Below, piece after piece: positions 1 through 8,723 of a stretch of DNA of 64,000 nucleotides. Each line of letters opens with the position of its first letter. The stretch's first letter is position 1. Under the pieces are notes generated by a model. That model saw only the letters and a program-made list of their open reading frames with translations. It had not been told where the DNA came from and did no database searches. The position numbers and the translations under genes are program-made. Where the stretch lies: positions 58,657 through 122,656 of the forward strand of contig CACBYG010000004.1 of assembly GCA_902543535.1 (NCBI GenBank), in the 5' to 3' direction. Source of the DNA: an uncultured Pelagibacteraceae bacterium. GTDB lineage: Bacteria; Pseudomonadota; Alphaproteobacteria; Pelagibacterales; Pelagibacteraceae.

Positions 1-1001
1 TTGATATGGGATTTACTCCTCAAATAGAACAGATTTTAAATTTTGTCCCAAAAGAACATCAAACATTATTATTTTCAGCAACGCTTCCAAACAATATATT
101 AAAAATATCTCAAAGGTATTTAAATAATCCTGAAAGAATATCTGTTGGATCTTTATCGACCCCAATTGATAAAATTAAGCAGGAAACATTTGAGGTTTCG
201 CAGGATAAAAAATATCACGAATTAATCAATCAACTTGTGGAGAGAAGTGGGTCTATTTTAGTATTTGTTAAAACTAAACATGGTGCGGATAAAATAGTTA
301 AAAGACTTAAATATGATGGTCATAAAGCTGATGCTATTCATGGAAACTTAAGACAAAGTAAACGAGACAGAGTTATCAATGGATTTAGAAATGGACATAG
401 TCGTATCCTAATTGCAACCGATGTTGCAGCACGGGGATTAGATATCCCAGTGATCAAACATGTTATTAATTATGATCTACCACAAGTTCCAGAGGATTAT
501 GTCCATCGAATAGGACGAACAGGTAGAGCTGGTAAAGAAGGTTCCGCTTTGACCTTTTTAACTCCAAGTGATCGATCCATGTGGAATTCTATAGGTAAAT
601 TAATAGATCCAAATTACAAACCACCTCAAAGAGATAGAAGTCAAAAGAAAAATTTGAGAGGTGATAAAACAGGTAAGGCTTCATTTAACAAAAGAAGAAA
701 ATTTAATGATAACAAAAAAGGTAACTTCAGAGATAAAAAGAAGTTCTTTAAAAGAGATGATGATAAAAAATCTAATTTTAAAGGCAAAAAGAAATTTTTT
801 AAAAAAGATAAAAATAAAAAATCTAAATTTATTGATAAGAAAAAATCTTTTGGATTTACCAATAATCCAAAATATTTTGGAAAAAAATCTGATGAATTAG
901 TTGAAAAAGACCATAAAAGAACATCTTTTAAAAGAAGAAAAAAATTTAAAAAAAGACAAAGACCTAAAAAATTTTCATTTAAAAAGCATAAAAAGAAGTA
1001 A
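1..1001 (+). CDS. DEAD-box ATP-dependent RNA helicase, 3' part (5' end outside window)
   Basis: This is the C-terminal part of a DEAD-box RNA helicase, which unwinds RNA duplexes in ribosome assembly or mRNA decay. The frame is open to the left edge: the codon before the first ATG (position 6) encodes Asp, giving the D-M-G-F string that normally follows the DEAD box, so that ATG is internal. Counting from it, motif III (SAT) lies at residues 24-26, motif V (ATDVAARGLDIP) at 137-148 and motif VI (HRIGRTGRAG) at 167-176. Residues from about 205 to 331 form a Lys/Arg/Phe-rich tail built of imperfect K-K-F-F-K repeats, typical of RhlE-like proteins and probably disordered and RNA-binding. The subfamily cannot be fixed without the N-terminus. 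Confidence 0.95.
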   Translation, partial: DMGFTPQIEQILNFVPKEHQTLLFSATLPNNILKISQRYLNNPERISVGSLSTPIDKIKQETFEVSQDKKYHELINQLVERSGSILVFVKTKHGADKIVKRLKYDGHKADAIHGNLRQSKRDRVINGFRNGHSRILIATDVAARGLDIPVIKHVINYDLPQVPEDYVHRIGRTGRAGKEGSALTFLTPSDRSMWNSIGKLIDPNYKPPQRDRSQKKNLRGDKTGKASFNKRRKFNDNKKGNFRDKKKFFKRDDDKKSNFKGKKKFFKKDKNKKSKFIDKKKSFGFTNNPKYFGKKSDELVEKDHKRTSFKRRKKFKKRQRPKKFSFKKHKKK

Positions 1002-1004
1002 GAT

Positions 1005-1631
1005 TTAATTAGAAATTTTTTGTATCAATGATGTTGTATTGTTTGTTGGTTTATTAACATCCTTTGAAACCTCATGAAAAACAAGATCGGGAACTTTACG
1101 TTCATTCAAAAATGCTGAGCCCTGTAGCTCTAAATTTAAATAACGATTAACATCTGCTTGATTAAGAATTACTGGCTGACGGTGATGAATTTCTTTAATA
1201 TTTTCTTTTGCTTCTTCTGTAATTAAACAAAATTGGTCCTCTTCAAAAATACCAGCAAAATAAATTACATTACTATCTTTTCTAACAAAATAATGAGGAG
1301 TTTTTTCATTCTCTTCCCTCTTCCATTCATAAAAACCATCTGCAACAGCAACACATCGATGATTTTTAATCAGTTTTTTAAAAGAAACCTTTTCATCAAT
1401 CGTTTCTAATCTTGCATTAATCAATGCTTTAAATTCTTTGTCTTTAGCCCAACCAGGGACTAATCCCCACTTTAAAGCCTCTAAAGTGTTACCGTTTTTA
1501 TATTTTTTTATAACTGGAAGTTTTTGATAAGGATGAGCGTTATAATTTTCTGTATCTTCAACTTGAATAGCAGATTTTACTAAAGAAGAAGTTTTAGTAA
1601 CTGGATTTTTAACAACATACCTTCCACACAT
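1005..1631 (-). CDS. yedK: SRAP-family (YedK/HMCES) abasic-site processing protein
   Basis: This 208-aa protein belongs to the SOS-response-associated peptidase family. In YedK and HMCES, Cys2 forms a thiazolidine crosslink with abasic sites in single-stranded DNA, shielding them from breakage. The sequence starts MCGRY, so Cys2 is exposed once Met is removed. Other family motifs are visible: Asn31, WGLVPGWA (55-62), NARLETI (72-78), GFYEW with Glu102, and HHRQPVIL (149-156) carrying the conserved His. Length is normal for bacterial members. Its ATG overlaps the TAA of the upstream TPR gene by one base (TAATG), suggesting translational coupling. I see no LexA box upstream. Confidence 0.93.
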   Translation of the reverse strand: MCGRYVVKNPVTKTSSLVKSAIQVEDTENYNAHPYQKLPVIKKYKNGNTLEALKWGLVPGWAKDKEFKALINARLETIDEKVSFKKLIKNHRCVAVADGFYEWKREENEKTPHYFVRKDSNVIYFAGIFEEDQFCLITEEAKENIKEIHHRQPVILNQADVNRYLNLELQGSAFLNERKVPDLVFHEVSKDVNKPTNNTTSLIQKISN

Positions 1632-2179
1632 TATATTGATTGTTGTTTAATTAATTCTTGTATTTGTCTTATCATGATCTCTGGAGATTGCATTGATGGG
1701 TGTATCTCTTTTGCTTTTTCATAACTAAGAATTGCTTTTTCATAATTTTTTAATTGTATATTTACTAAACCTTGTCCTGCCAAAGCACCAAAATGTCTTC
1801 CTTCTATTGCTAAAACTTTATCAATATCATCTTGAGATTTTTTGAATTCTCCTATCAGATAAAAAACTGTTGCTCTTTTATTCCATGCCTCGGCCCAATT
1901 TTGATCAAAATTTATAACTTCTGTAAAGATTTCTATAGCTTTAAAAAATTGTTGGTCTCTTACAAACTGAGAACCTTCCTCTAACTTTGTGGTAAGTTTT
2001 GCATCGGTTGGATGAGTGCTCCAAATTTTCCATATTTCCTGTTCAACAATAGATGATACTTTTGACTTATTGGCCTTTAACTCATTGAATAATTGGTTAA
2101 GTCTTACATCTCTTTCATTTGAAAAGGTGCTTATCTGCGAAAATAAATAAAATACCAATATTAAAAATAGCCTCTTCAT
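1631..2179 (-). CDS. Secreted TPR-repeat protein
   Basis: A 182-aa protein with a Lys-Arg N-terminus followed by about 14 hydrophobic residues, which reads as a signal peptide. The mature part carries at least two tetratricopeptide repeats (about residues 68-165): one has the W-A-E-A-W-N-K-R-A signature, the next a G-A-L-A-G-Q-G-L version, and a third ends in Y-E-K-A. TPRs mediate protein-protein contacts, so a periplasmic adaptor role is likely, but no specific function follows from sequence. It is co-directional with and directly upstream of the SRAP gene, and the stop and start codons overlap. Confidence 0.75.
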   Translation of the reverse strand: MKRLFLILVFYLFSQISTFSNERDVRLNQLFNELKANKSKVSSIVEQEIWKIWSTHPTDAKLTTKLEEGSQFVRDQQFFKAIEIFTEVINFDQNWAEAWNKRATVFYLIGEFKKSQDDIDKVLAIEGRHFGALAGQGLVNIQLKNYEKAILSYEKAKEIHPSMQSPEIMIRQIQELIKQQSI

Positions 2180-2219
2180 ATCTTTATATTATCAAATAAA
2201 AGATTTGGAGTCTTTGGTC

Positions 2220-2672
2220 TTAAGTGTCTTGGTTGTTTTTTTTACAACTATAAAATGAAATATCTTTCTCTTTTTCATCAGAGTTTATTTTTCTAGTAAT
2301 TTCATGGATCAATTCTCCAGTACTTCTAGTGTAGACTGCAGATTCAGAATAATTTCTCTCTTGATCAAAAGCCTGTATCAAAATTATATCTTTATTTGAT
2401 ATTTTAACTTCCAAATTAATCTTATTAACAAATTTTGATAAATTTTTTATTACTAAAATATTAGGGTTTTTTGCTATTATTTTCAAACTTTTAAGATTTT
2501 CTCTTTCAACTTGATCATTTGTAAAAGAAACGAAGTTATGTTCGGTGTTTTTAATAATAACTTTTTCAAACTTACAATTAAGATCTAAGTCTGTTTTTAC
2601 TGAAATATTAATATTTTTTGCTTGAACATTGTTAGTAAATAAAAAAATTATTATCAAAATAAAATATTTCAT
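2220..2672 (-). CDS. Hypothetical periplasmic protein
   Basis: I do not recognise this 150-aa protein. Residues 1-18 form a signal peptide (a short Met-Lys start, a run of Ile/Phe/Leu, then a polar stretch ending A-K). The rest is basic and polar and looks beta-rich, with two Cys (about residues 33 and 143) that could form a disulfide in the periplasm. It lies between the MBL-fold hydrolase and the TPR gene on the same strand with gaps of 6 and 40 bp, so it is probably cotranscribed with both. Codon use matches its neighbours, which supports a real gene. Confidence 0.6.
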   Translation of the reverse strand: MKYFILIIIFLFTNNVQAKNINISVKTDLDLNCKFEKVIIKNTEHNFVSFTNDQVERENLKSLKIIAKNPNILVIKNLSKFVNKINLEVKISNKDIILIQAFDQERNYSESAVYTRSTGELIHEITRKINSDEKEKDISFYSCKKNNQDT

Positions 2673-2678
2673 AAAATA

Positions 2679-3677
2679 TTATTTTAAAATTTCATTTAGT
2701 GGTGTTATTTGGCCAATTTTGAAAATAATTGCATCATCTTTTTTAAAGCCATATTTTTCTGCATTATCTCTAAATCTGTCTCTTGGTTCCATAATTGGTT
2801 CCAACGATAATACAAAAGTGCCCCAGTGCATACCAATTACTTTTTTACTTTTTAAATCTCTAGAGATCTCAAGAGCTTCTTCAGGATTAGTGTGATAAGC
2901 TGATTTATCTTTATATGGCGTTAATGGATAAAAATTATACGCTCCTATATTTATAATATTAATATCTATTGGACCGTATTTTTCACCAATCTCTTTATAA
3001 ATATTTCCAACTCCAGTATCACAAGCAAACAAAATTTTTTTTCCATCATATTCAATTAAAAAATTTCCCCATAAAGATTTATTAGTATCCGTTAAACTTC
3101 TTTTAGACCAATGGACTGCTGGAAGAAATGTTATTTTCATTTTTTCATTAATTATGATTTCTTCATACCAATCCATCTCATTAACATCGCTATATCCATT
3201 TTTTTCAAAATACTTACCTAGCTTTAAAGGAGCCATTACTTTGGTATTTTTGAAAGGGAATCTTCTGATTGTCATCATATCTTGATGATCATAATGATTA
3301 TGAGTTAGTAAAAAAATATCTACAGGAGGTATTTCTTTTAAATTTAAAGCTGGTTCAGTAAATCTTTTTGGTCCAAATATTAACGGACCTGCATTTTTAG
3401 AAAAAACAGGGTCAGTTATAATTGTTGTATTCCCTAATTTTATCAAAAAAGTTGCGTGCCCTATCCATCCAATATAATCCCCATCTTTATATTTTTTGAT
3501 ATCAGCTAATACTTGTTTCTTGTCTACAACATGATCCTTTGGAACAGTCATATTGAGTTTCTTTTTTTCTTTATTAAATACTTTAAAAGACCATTTAAAA
3601 TTTCGATCAACTTTAGGGGAACCTAGAGGGTTTCTAAAAGTGCCGTCTGGTAAATGATGATAGGGTACTTTATCCAT
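2679..3677 (-). CDS. MBL-fold metallohydrolase (UlaG / NAPE-PLD-like)
   Basis: A 332-aa metallo-beta-lactamase-fold hydrolase. The dinuclear-metal motif is T-H-N-H-Y-D-H with ligands H126, H128, D130 and H131. H189, D220 and H284 sit where the remaining ligands occur in this superfamily. The long N-terminal extension ending in a W-I-G-H-A-T-F-L strand and the late G-M-H-W-G-T-F motif are typical of the group that includes NAPE-PLD and RomA-like proteins. Members hydrolyse phosphodiesters or lactones, and the substrate here is unknown. There is no clear signal peptide, so it is presumably cytoplasmic. It is first in a leftward run with the hypothetical and TPR genes. Confidence 0.85.
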   Translation of the reverse strand: MDKVPYHHLPDGTFRNPLGSPKVDRNFKWSFKVFNKEKKKLNMTVPKDHVVDKKQVLADIKKYKDGDYIGWIGHATFLIKLGNTTIITDPVFSKNAGPLIFGPKRFTEPALNLKEIPPVDIFLLTHNHYDHQDMMTIRRFPFKNTKVMAPLKLGKYFEKNGYSDVNEMDWYEEIIINEKMKITFLPAVHWSKRSLTDTNKSLWGNFLIEYDGKKILFACDTGVGNIYKEIGEKYGPIDINIINIGAYNFYPLTPYKDKSAYHTNPEEALEISRDLKSKKVIGMHWGTFVLSLEPIMEPRDRFRDNAEKYGFKKDDAIIFKIGQITPLNEILK

Positions 3678-3731
3678 ATAAATATAAATTAATAGTAAAT
3701 GATAAATTTATAAAATTATAAATTTAAATTT

Positions 3732-4346
3732 TTATTTATCTAAAATAGCAATAATACTTTTTTGAATATTTTCACTTATTTTTATTGTTCCTTGTTGGTT
3801 AGGATGTATTCCGTCTTGTTGATTTAAACTTGGGTTAAGTGCCACACCCTCTAAAAGAAAAGGTATAAATTGTAAATTATGCTTCTTGGATAATTTTGGA
3901 TAAATAGCATCAAAGTCTTTCTTATATTTTATTCCATGTGTTGTTGGAGCAATCATGCCAGCTAAAATTATTTCTATTTCTTTCTTTTTTGCAATTTCTA
4001 TAATTTGTTCTAAATTTTTTTTTGTTTCATCTGGTTGAATTCCTCTAAGCATATCATTTGCACCCATTCCTAAAATGATAAGATCTATCCCTGGATCTGA
4101 TAAACTCCACTCTGCCCTATTTAATCCACCCGAAGATGTACTGCCTGAAACACTTCCATTTATAACTTGAATATTAAATCCATCTTTTTTTAAATTTTTC
4201 TCTAAAACTAAGGATAAATGATGTTCTTTAGGTAAACCATAACCAGCCATCAGACTATCTCCAAATAATATTACCTTTTCTATTGCACTTGCTTTTATGT
4301 GCACTAGAAAGATTATCAGAATTTTTGTAAACAAACTTTTATTCAT
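3732..4346 (-). CDS. tesA: SGNH-family arylesterase / lysophospholipase (TesA-like)
   Basis: A 204-aa GDSL/SGNH hydrolase that should cleave acyl esters or thioesters in the periplasm. A signal peptide covers about residues 1-21. Catalytic Ser31 lies in F-G-D-S-L, the oxyanion Gly and Asn lie in the S-G-S and G-A-N-D blocks, and the catalytic Asp/His pair in D-G-I-H-P near the C-terminus. I chose the ATG at 4346 because it leaves a normal signal peptide; an ATG 12 codons upstream would add a charged extension inside the divergent gene. The start codon overlaps the divergent ABC gene's start within a CATG. The tesA / ybbA-ybbP divergent order also occurs in E. coli. Confidence 0.9.
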   Translation of the reverse strand: MNKSLFTKILIIFLVHIKASAIEKVILFGDSLMAGYGLPKEHHLSLVLEKNLKKDGFNIQVINGSVSGSTSSGGLNRAEWSLSDPGIDLIILGMGANDMLRGIQPDETKKNLEQIIEIAKKKEIEIILAGMIAPTTHGIKYKKDFDAIYPKLSKKHNLQFIPFLLEGVALNPSLNQQDGIHPNQQGTIKISENIQKSIIAILDK

Positions 4347-5010
4347 GTCTTCTCTTCTTAAATTAAAAAAAATAAATCTCAAATACCAAACTGGTAAAGA
4401 TAATATCAGTGTTTTAAAGAATGTAGATTTAAATATTAAGAAAAAAGAAACAGTTTCCGTTGTAGGAGAGAGTGGTTCAGGAAAAACCAGTTTAATAATG
4501 CTTGTTGGTGGATTAGAGAAGCCAACCTCTGGAAAGATTATTTTTCAAAATCAAGAAATTACAAGCCTTAATGAGGATGAAGTGTCAGAAATTAGAAAAA
4601 AAAATATTGGAATTGTATTTCAATCTTTTTATTTGATACCAAATTATACTGCAGTTGAAAATGTTGCATTAACACTTGAACTAAATAATTTTAAAAATCC
4701 TGAAAAAGAGGCGAAGACTCTATTGGATCGTTTTGGTTTAAAACATCGTTTTAATAATCTTCCAAGTCAACTATCTGGTGGGGAACAGCAAAGAGTAGCC
4801 ATAGCAAGAGCAATCGCTATGAAACCTGAATTGATTTTAGCTGATGAACCAACTGGTAATTTAGATACTGAAAACTCTACATTGATTTCAAATATATTAT
4901 TTAAATATGTGAAAGAAGAGGGTTCTTCTTTAATTATGGTAACTCATGACCCAAAACTTGCTGATAAAGCAAAAAGAAAAATAAAAATTAAAGATGGAAA
5001 AATCAAATAA
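4345..5010 (+). CDS. ybbA: ABC transporter ATP-binding protein (YbbA/LolD type)
   Basis: A 221-aa ATPase of the MacB/LolD class that powers mechanotransmission permeases. Walker A is G-E-S-G-S-G-K-T (41-48), followed by a Q-loop in V-F-Q-S-F, the signature L-S-G-G-E-Q-Q, Walker [13 protein letters not shown] and the H-loop V-T-H-D. I use the ATG at 4345, since homologues begin near this residue; an upstream ATG at 4297 would run back through tesA. The stop overlaps the start of the permease gene by 17 bp, so the two are coupled. The likely role is extraction of a lipid or hydrophobic substrate from the inner membrane together with the divergent TesA-like esterase. Confidence 0.92.
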   Translation: MSSLLKLKKINLKYQTGKDNISVLKNVDLNIKKKETVSVVGESGSGKTSLIMLVGGLEKPTSGKIIFQNQEITSLNEDEVSEIRKKNIGIVFQSFYLIPNYTAVENVALTLELNNFKNPEKEAKTLLDRFGLKHRFNNLPSQLSGGEQQRVAIARAIAMKPELILADEPTGNLDTENSTLISNILFKYVKEEGSSLIMVTHDPKLADKAKRKIKIKDGKIK

Positions 5011-7528
5011 CTCTTCAGAATTTAATCTAATACTTAAATATGCTCTAAAAGATTTAAGTAGAAACTATCATAAAATCTCAAGCATAATTATAACTCTGTT
5101 TATTAGCCTTTTTATTTTAAGTGCTATTTTCACAATCGAAGATAGTTTGAAAAAAGAGCTAAATGATAATGCCAAAGCATTATTAGGTGGGGATTTAGAG
5201 ATTGATTACAATCGTAATCAAGGAAACTTGGATTTAGTAAATCAAGTTAAAGAATTTGCAACAGTATCGCAAATGATTGAATTTAGTACGATGCTTTCAA
5301 CAAGTGGAAGAGAGAAAAATAAATCTTTATTTACAAGAATTAAAACTGTGGATGAAAAATATCCACTTTATGGCGAAGTTGATTATGAGCCAATCGAAGC
5401 TTATGAAAGAATGCAAACAGAGCCAAATACAATTTTGATTAACGAAAGTTTATCAAAAACACTAAATATAAAGATTAATGAGCAAGTTAAAGTTCAAGAC
5501 CAAAACTTTACTGTAATTGGAATTATTAAATCAGTACCAGATGTAAGCGGATTTGTTGCATTTGGTGATTGGGCCCTAGCTGGCAAACAAACTTTAGAAA
5601 TATTAAAACTAAATGGAATAGGAAGTTTTTTAAATTATGAATATAAAGTAAAATTTAACACTGATGATGATCCTGCGCAAATTGAAAAAAAAATTGAAAA
5701 TATTTTCAAAAACGATCAAAAAGTAAAACTTAGATACCCTGAAAATTCAGCAAGTGGTATTAAAAGAATTATTAACAATTTTTCTCAATTTTTATCTCTT
5801 GTATCTATAAGTGCAATGTTGATTGCAGGAATTGGAATTGCAAACACTTTATTGTCTTTTATCAATCAAAATAACATGTCAATTGCTGTTAGAAAAGCTG
5901 TAGGATTTTATTCTGGAAATATCAAAACACTTTATTATCTACAATTATTTATTTTACTGTTTGCTATTACTGTAATTTCCTATGGGTCTAGTTTTTTAAT
6001 TGTTCCAATAGCAGATAAATACTTGTCTGATGGTTTGGGATTAAATGTTTATCCAGTTTTTTCATTTTTGAATTTTTTAAAAATATTTTTGGTTGGATTG
6101 CTAGTACTTATAATTTTTTCTATACCAACAATAAGTTCTATTGATCAAGTAAAAGCCTCTAATTTATTTAGGAGTGTGTTTCAAAATTTACAGTTTTACT
6201 ATTCAAAAAAATCAGTTGCTGTAAGTTTTGTTTTGTTATCTATTTTAATTTTATTATTTACAATTGGATCTGAACAGCCAACATATAGTTTGGGATATTT
6301 TGTAGCTTTTTTTGTGTGTTTAATAGTTTTTTTCTTACTTTCAAAATTAATTATTTTTTTTCTAAAAAAATTTAAATCAAGTTCAATTGTTTCACTAAAA
6401 GTCTCAATTAAAAATATTACTCAAACAAAAAGTATTACTCCTATTACTGTAATGTCTCTAGGATTAGGCGTTACATTATTGTTAACTCTGGCTTTAGTGG
6501 GTACTAACTTTCAAAGAGAAATTGCTAAATCTATCCCTGATATTGCGCCAGATTATTTTTTTGTTGGCATTCAAAAAGGAGAGCGTGAAAAATTTGAGCA
6601 AGGTATTTTAAATATGGATAAAGATGCAAACATTGAAATAGTTCCAATGGTATCATCTGGTATTGCAAAAATTAATGGAGTTGATCCTAATACATTCATC
6701 AAACCTGATAATGATAGTTATTGGGTAATTGGAAGTGAACGAAGATCATCATGGGTAGAGGAAATTCCAAAAGATAATGCAATCTTAGAGGGTGAATGGT
6801 GGGATTTATCTAAACCAAACCAGTTACAAATATCGCTTGATGCTAAAGTTGCAAAAGATTTTAATATTCAATTAGGTGATATTTTTACTTTGAACATTTA
6901 TGGAAGAGAGATTGATGGAGAAGTAATTAATTTTAGGGATGTAGATTACCGTGATCTAAGTATTAATTTTGCAATGCTCTTTAACCCACAATTTGCAAAG
7001 AAAATTCCACATGAATACTTAGCAACAGCGAAGTTTAATTCTGATAAGTTTGACGAAACAGAAATGCTGGAGGTAATGCCAAGTTTATCAATGATTAAAA
7101 TTGCAGATTATCTATTAAAAGTAACCGCGGTTTTAAACAAAGTATTCATTGCTGTTACACTAATTTCTGCTGTAACAGTTATTATTGGTTTAATTGTAAT
7201 ATCAAGTGCAATTATGGTTCAAGGAAAAATTAAAGAATATCAGAATCTAGTTTTTAAAATCTTAGGATTTTCAAAAAAACAAATTATTTTCTCATCCTTG
7301 ATTGAATTTATTATAATTTTTATGTCTGTAATTTTAATTGCAACATTTTTTGCTGTAATAGGATCTAAATTTATAATGGAAAATATATTTGAATTAGTTT
7401 GGCAATTTGACTTTAGGGTTTTAATTTATTTGGGTTTTTCAATTGGATTTGTTACCTTGACGTTGATTTTGATTACCAATTTAAAATATTTAAATCCTAA
7501 AATCTATCCGCTAATAAGAAATCAATAA
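4994..7528 (+). CDS. ybbP: FtsX-like ABC permease (YbbP type)
   Basis: An 844-aa inner-membrane protein with the double-FtsX architecture of YbbP. One TM helix lies near residues 22-45, a large periplasmic domain follows, then a three-helix block (about 270-385), two more helices (about 410-465), a second single helix (about 490-510), another periplasmic domain, and a final three-helix block (about 720-835). It partners the ATPase encoded directly upstream, whose gene it overlaps. Such pairs do not import solutes; they transmit ATP-driven motion to the periplasm. Length fits the YbbP family. The substrate is unknown, and the neighbouring TesA-like esterase suggests a lipid or acyl compound. 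Confidence 0.9.
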   Translation: MEKSNNSSEFNLILKYALKDLSRNYHKISSIIITLFISLFILSAIFTIEDSLKKELNDNAKALLGGDLEIDYNRNQGNLDLVNQVKEFATVSQMIEFSTMLSTSGREKNKSLFTRIKTVDEKYPLYGEVDYEPIEAYERMQTEPNTILINESLSKTLNIKINEQVKVQDQNFTVIGIIKSVPDVSGFVAFGDWALAGKQTLEILKLNGIGSFLNYEYKVKFNTDDDPAQIEKKIENIFKNDQKVKLRYPENSASGIKRIINNFSQFLSLVSISAMLIAGIGIANTLLSFINQNNMSIAVRKAVGFYSGNIKTLYYLQLFILLFAITVISYGSSFLIVPIADKYLSDGLGLNVYPVFSFLNFLKIFLVGLLVLIIFSIPTISSIDQVKASNLFRSVFQNLQFYYSKKSVAVSFVLLSILILLFTIGSEQPTYSLGYFVAFFVCLIVFFLLSKLIIFFLKKFKSSSIVSLKVSIKNITQTKSITPITVMSLGLGVTLLLTLALVGTNFQREIAKSIPDIAPDYFFVGIQKGEREKFEQGILNMDKDANIEIVPMVSSGIAKINGVDPNTFIKPDNDSYWVIGSERRSSWVEEIPKDNAILEGEWWDLSKPNQLQISLDAKVAKDFNIQLGDIFTLNIYGREIDGEVINFRDVDYRDLSINFAMLFNPQFAKKIPHEYLATAKFNSDKFDETEMLEVMPSLSMIKIADYLLKVTAVLNKVFIAVTLISAVTVIIGLIVISSAIMVQGKIKEYQNLVFKILGFSKKQIIFSSLIEFIIIFMSVILIATFFAVIGSKFIMENIFELVWQFDFRVLIYLGFSIGFVTLTLILITNLKYLNPKIYPLIRNQ

Positions 7529-7546
7529 TTTATTTAAAGTAAATAC

Positions 7547-8293
7547 TTATGCAATAAAATCAAAAATTAACTTTGAACTAGTTACAAAAATTAGAGCATA
7601 CAAAATATTATAAAATAATTTTTCCTCAATTATCCTTAGGAGTTGATAACCAATTAAAATTCCAATAAGTGCAACAGGAAACAATATTAATGATTGTTTA
7701 AAAGTTTCAAGATTCATCATCGATAAATTGATATAAAGAGGAAGTTTAATTAAATTTACAAAAGTAAAAAAAATAATTCTAGTTCCAACATAAATTTCTT
7801 TTTTCATTCTCAATGGAAGTAAATAAAGACTAGTTGGCGTACCCCCTGCATGAACACTAAAACTGGTAAAACCAGCTATAATTGAACATATGCCACCTTT
7901 TAAAAAATTTTTTTCTGACTTTGCTTCTTTATTTTTTTTAAAAAAAAAATAATGACCAGCAAAAAGAAAACCCATCAAACCAATTATAAATTTTAATAAT
8001 TCTTCAGAAAAATAAGAAAAACTTAAAGATCCTATAAATATTCCAACTGCTGCAAAAGGAACAATTAATTTTAAGGTTTCTAAATCAAATTCTTTTCTGT
8101 ACTTATAAGTAGCTATAAAATCTGAAAATATCAGAATAGGAAGTATAATTCCTAATGCTGTAGTTAAAGGCATCGAAATTGTCATTAAAGGAATTGAAAT
8201 AAGCGCCATTGATCCACCTAAACCAGATTTAGCTATACCAAAGAAAATTATTGCAGGAATAACAGTAAAAAAAAATAAAAGATTTATTTCCAT
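7547..8293 (-). CDS. TauE/SafE-family membrane permease
   Basis: A 248-aa polytopic membrane protein with about eight hydrophobic helices and the repeated glycine-rich F-G-I-A-K-S-G-L-G-G segment near residues 18-27 that marks the TauE/SafE (DUF81) family. The second half repeats the pattern in G-G-I-C-S-I-I-A-G-F-T-S-F-S-V-H-A-G-G. Family members export sulfite, sulfoacetate or related organic anions. The substrate here cannot be told from sequence. Its start overlaps the end of the upstream GNAT gene by 10 bp, which indicates cotranscription. It converges on ybbP with an 18-bp gap. Confidence 0.87.
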   Translation of the reverse strand: MEINLLFFFTVIPAIIFFGIAKSGLGGSMALISIPLMTISMPLTTALGIILPILIFSDFIATYKYRKEFDLETLKLIVPFAAVGIFIGSLSFSYFSEELLKFIIGLMGFLFAGHYFFFKKNKEAKSEKNFLKGGICSIIAGFTSFSVHAGGTPTSLYLLPLRMKKEIYVGTRIIFFTFVNLIKLPLYINLSMMNLETFKQSLILFPVALIGILIGYQLLRIIEEKLFYNILYALIFVTSSKLIFDFIA

Positions 8294-8553
8294 CGCTTTA
8301 ATGAATTTAATAATTTTGATCCTAGAGGACTAATGGGTTCTTGAAGTATAATTTCTTTTTTTGTTTTGTCTTTTACTAGTTTTAATAATTTTGTAGCCAA
8401 ACCTTGCTTTCTAAATAATGGATTTACAAAGATATATTCGACTTCACCAATACTGTTAAATCTTACAAAGCCTAATGTTGTATTTTCATTTTTAAAGGTA
8501 AAAACCCCATCAGATTCATCTATTTTATATTTTGAAAGATCAATTTTTGACAT
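8284..8553 (-). CDS. Short GNAT-like N-acetyltransferase
   Basis: An 89-aa protein that looks like a minimal GNAT domain. The strand-turn-strand E-V-E-Y-I-F-V-N-P is followed by R-K-Q-G-L-A-T-K-L-L, which matches the acetyl-CoA pyrophosphate loop (Q/R-x-x-G-x-G/A). Full-length GNATs are about 140-170 aa, so this is either a compact YjdJ/YidJ-like acetyltransferase or a shortened copy. The frame is intact and codon use is normal, so I treat it as a gene. It overlaps the TauE-like gene by 10 bp and follows a 54-aa membrane ORF by 5 bp, all leftward. Confidence 0.65.
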   Translation of the reverse strand: MSKIDLSKYKIDESDGVFTFKNENTTLGFVRFNSIGEVEYIFVNPLFRKQGLATKLLKLVKDKTKKEIILQEPISPLGSKLLNSLKRWK

Positions 8554-8558
8554 TAGTT

Positions 8559-8723
8559 CTAGTAATTTAAGAGTAAAAGAACAACTGCTATAAATACTAT
8601 TATAGAACTAACAACAATATAATTAAGTTTAATATTTAATTTTTTTTCAGCAAATTCCGTAATTTTTTCCCAAAATAAAACAATTAAGAAAACTATAACA
8701 GCTGGGATTATAAACTTTATCAT
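8559..8723 (-). CDS. Small membrane protein, 54 aa
   Basis: A 54-codon frame that begins with ATG at 8723 overlapping the TGA of the ScfR-type regulator gene (ATGA) and ends with TAG at 8559, five bases before the GNAT gene. The product has two hydrophobic helices, about residues 4-18 (F-I-I-P-A-V-I-V-F-L-I-V-L-F-W) and 36-52, separated by a charged segment (E-K-I-T-E-F-A-E-K-K-L-N-I-K-L-N-Y). This is a classic helical-hairpin membrane miniprotein. The stop-start overlap and exact fit in the gap argue that it is real and translationally coupled. Function unknown. Confidence 0.6.
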   Translation of the reverse strand: MIKFIIPAVIVFLIVLFWEKITEFAEKKLNIKLNYIVVSSIIVFIAVVLLLLNY

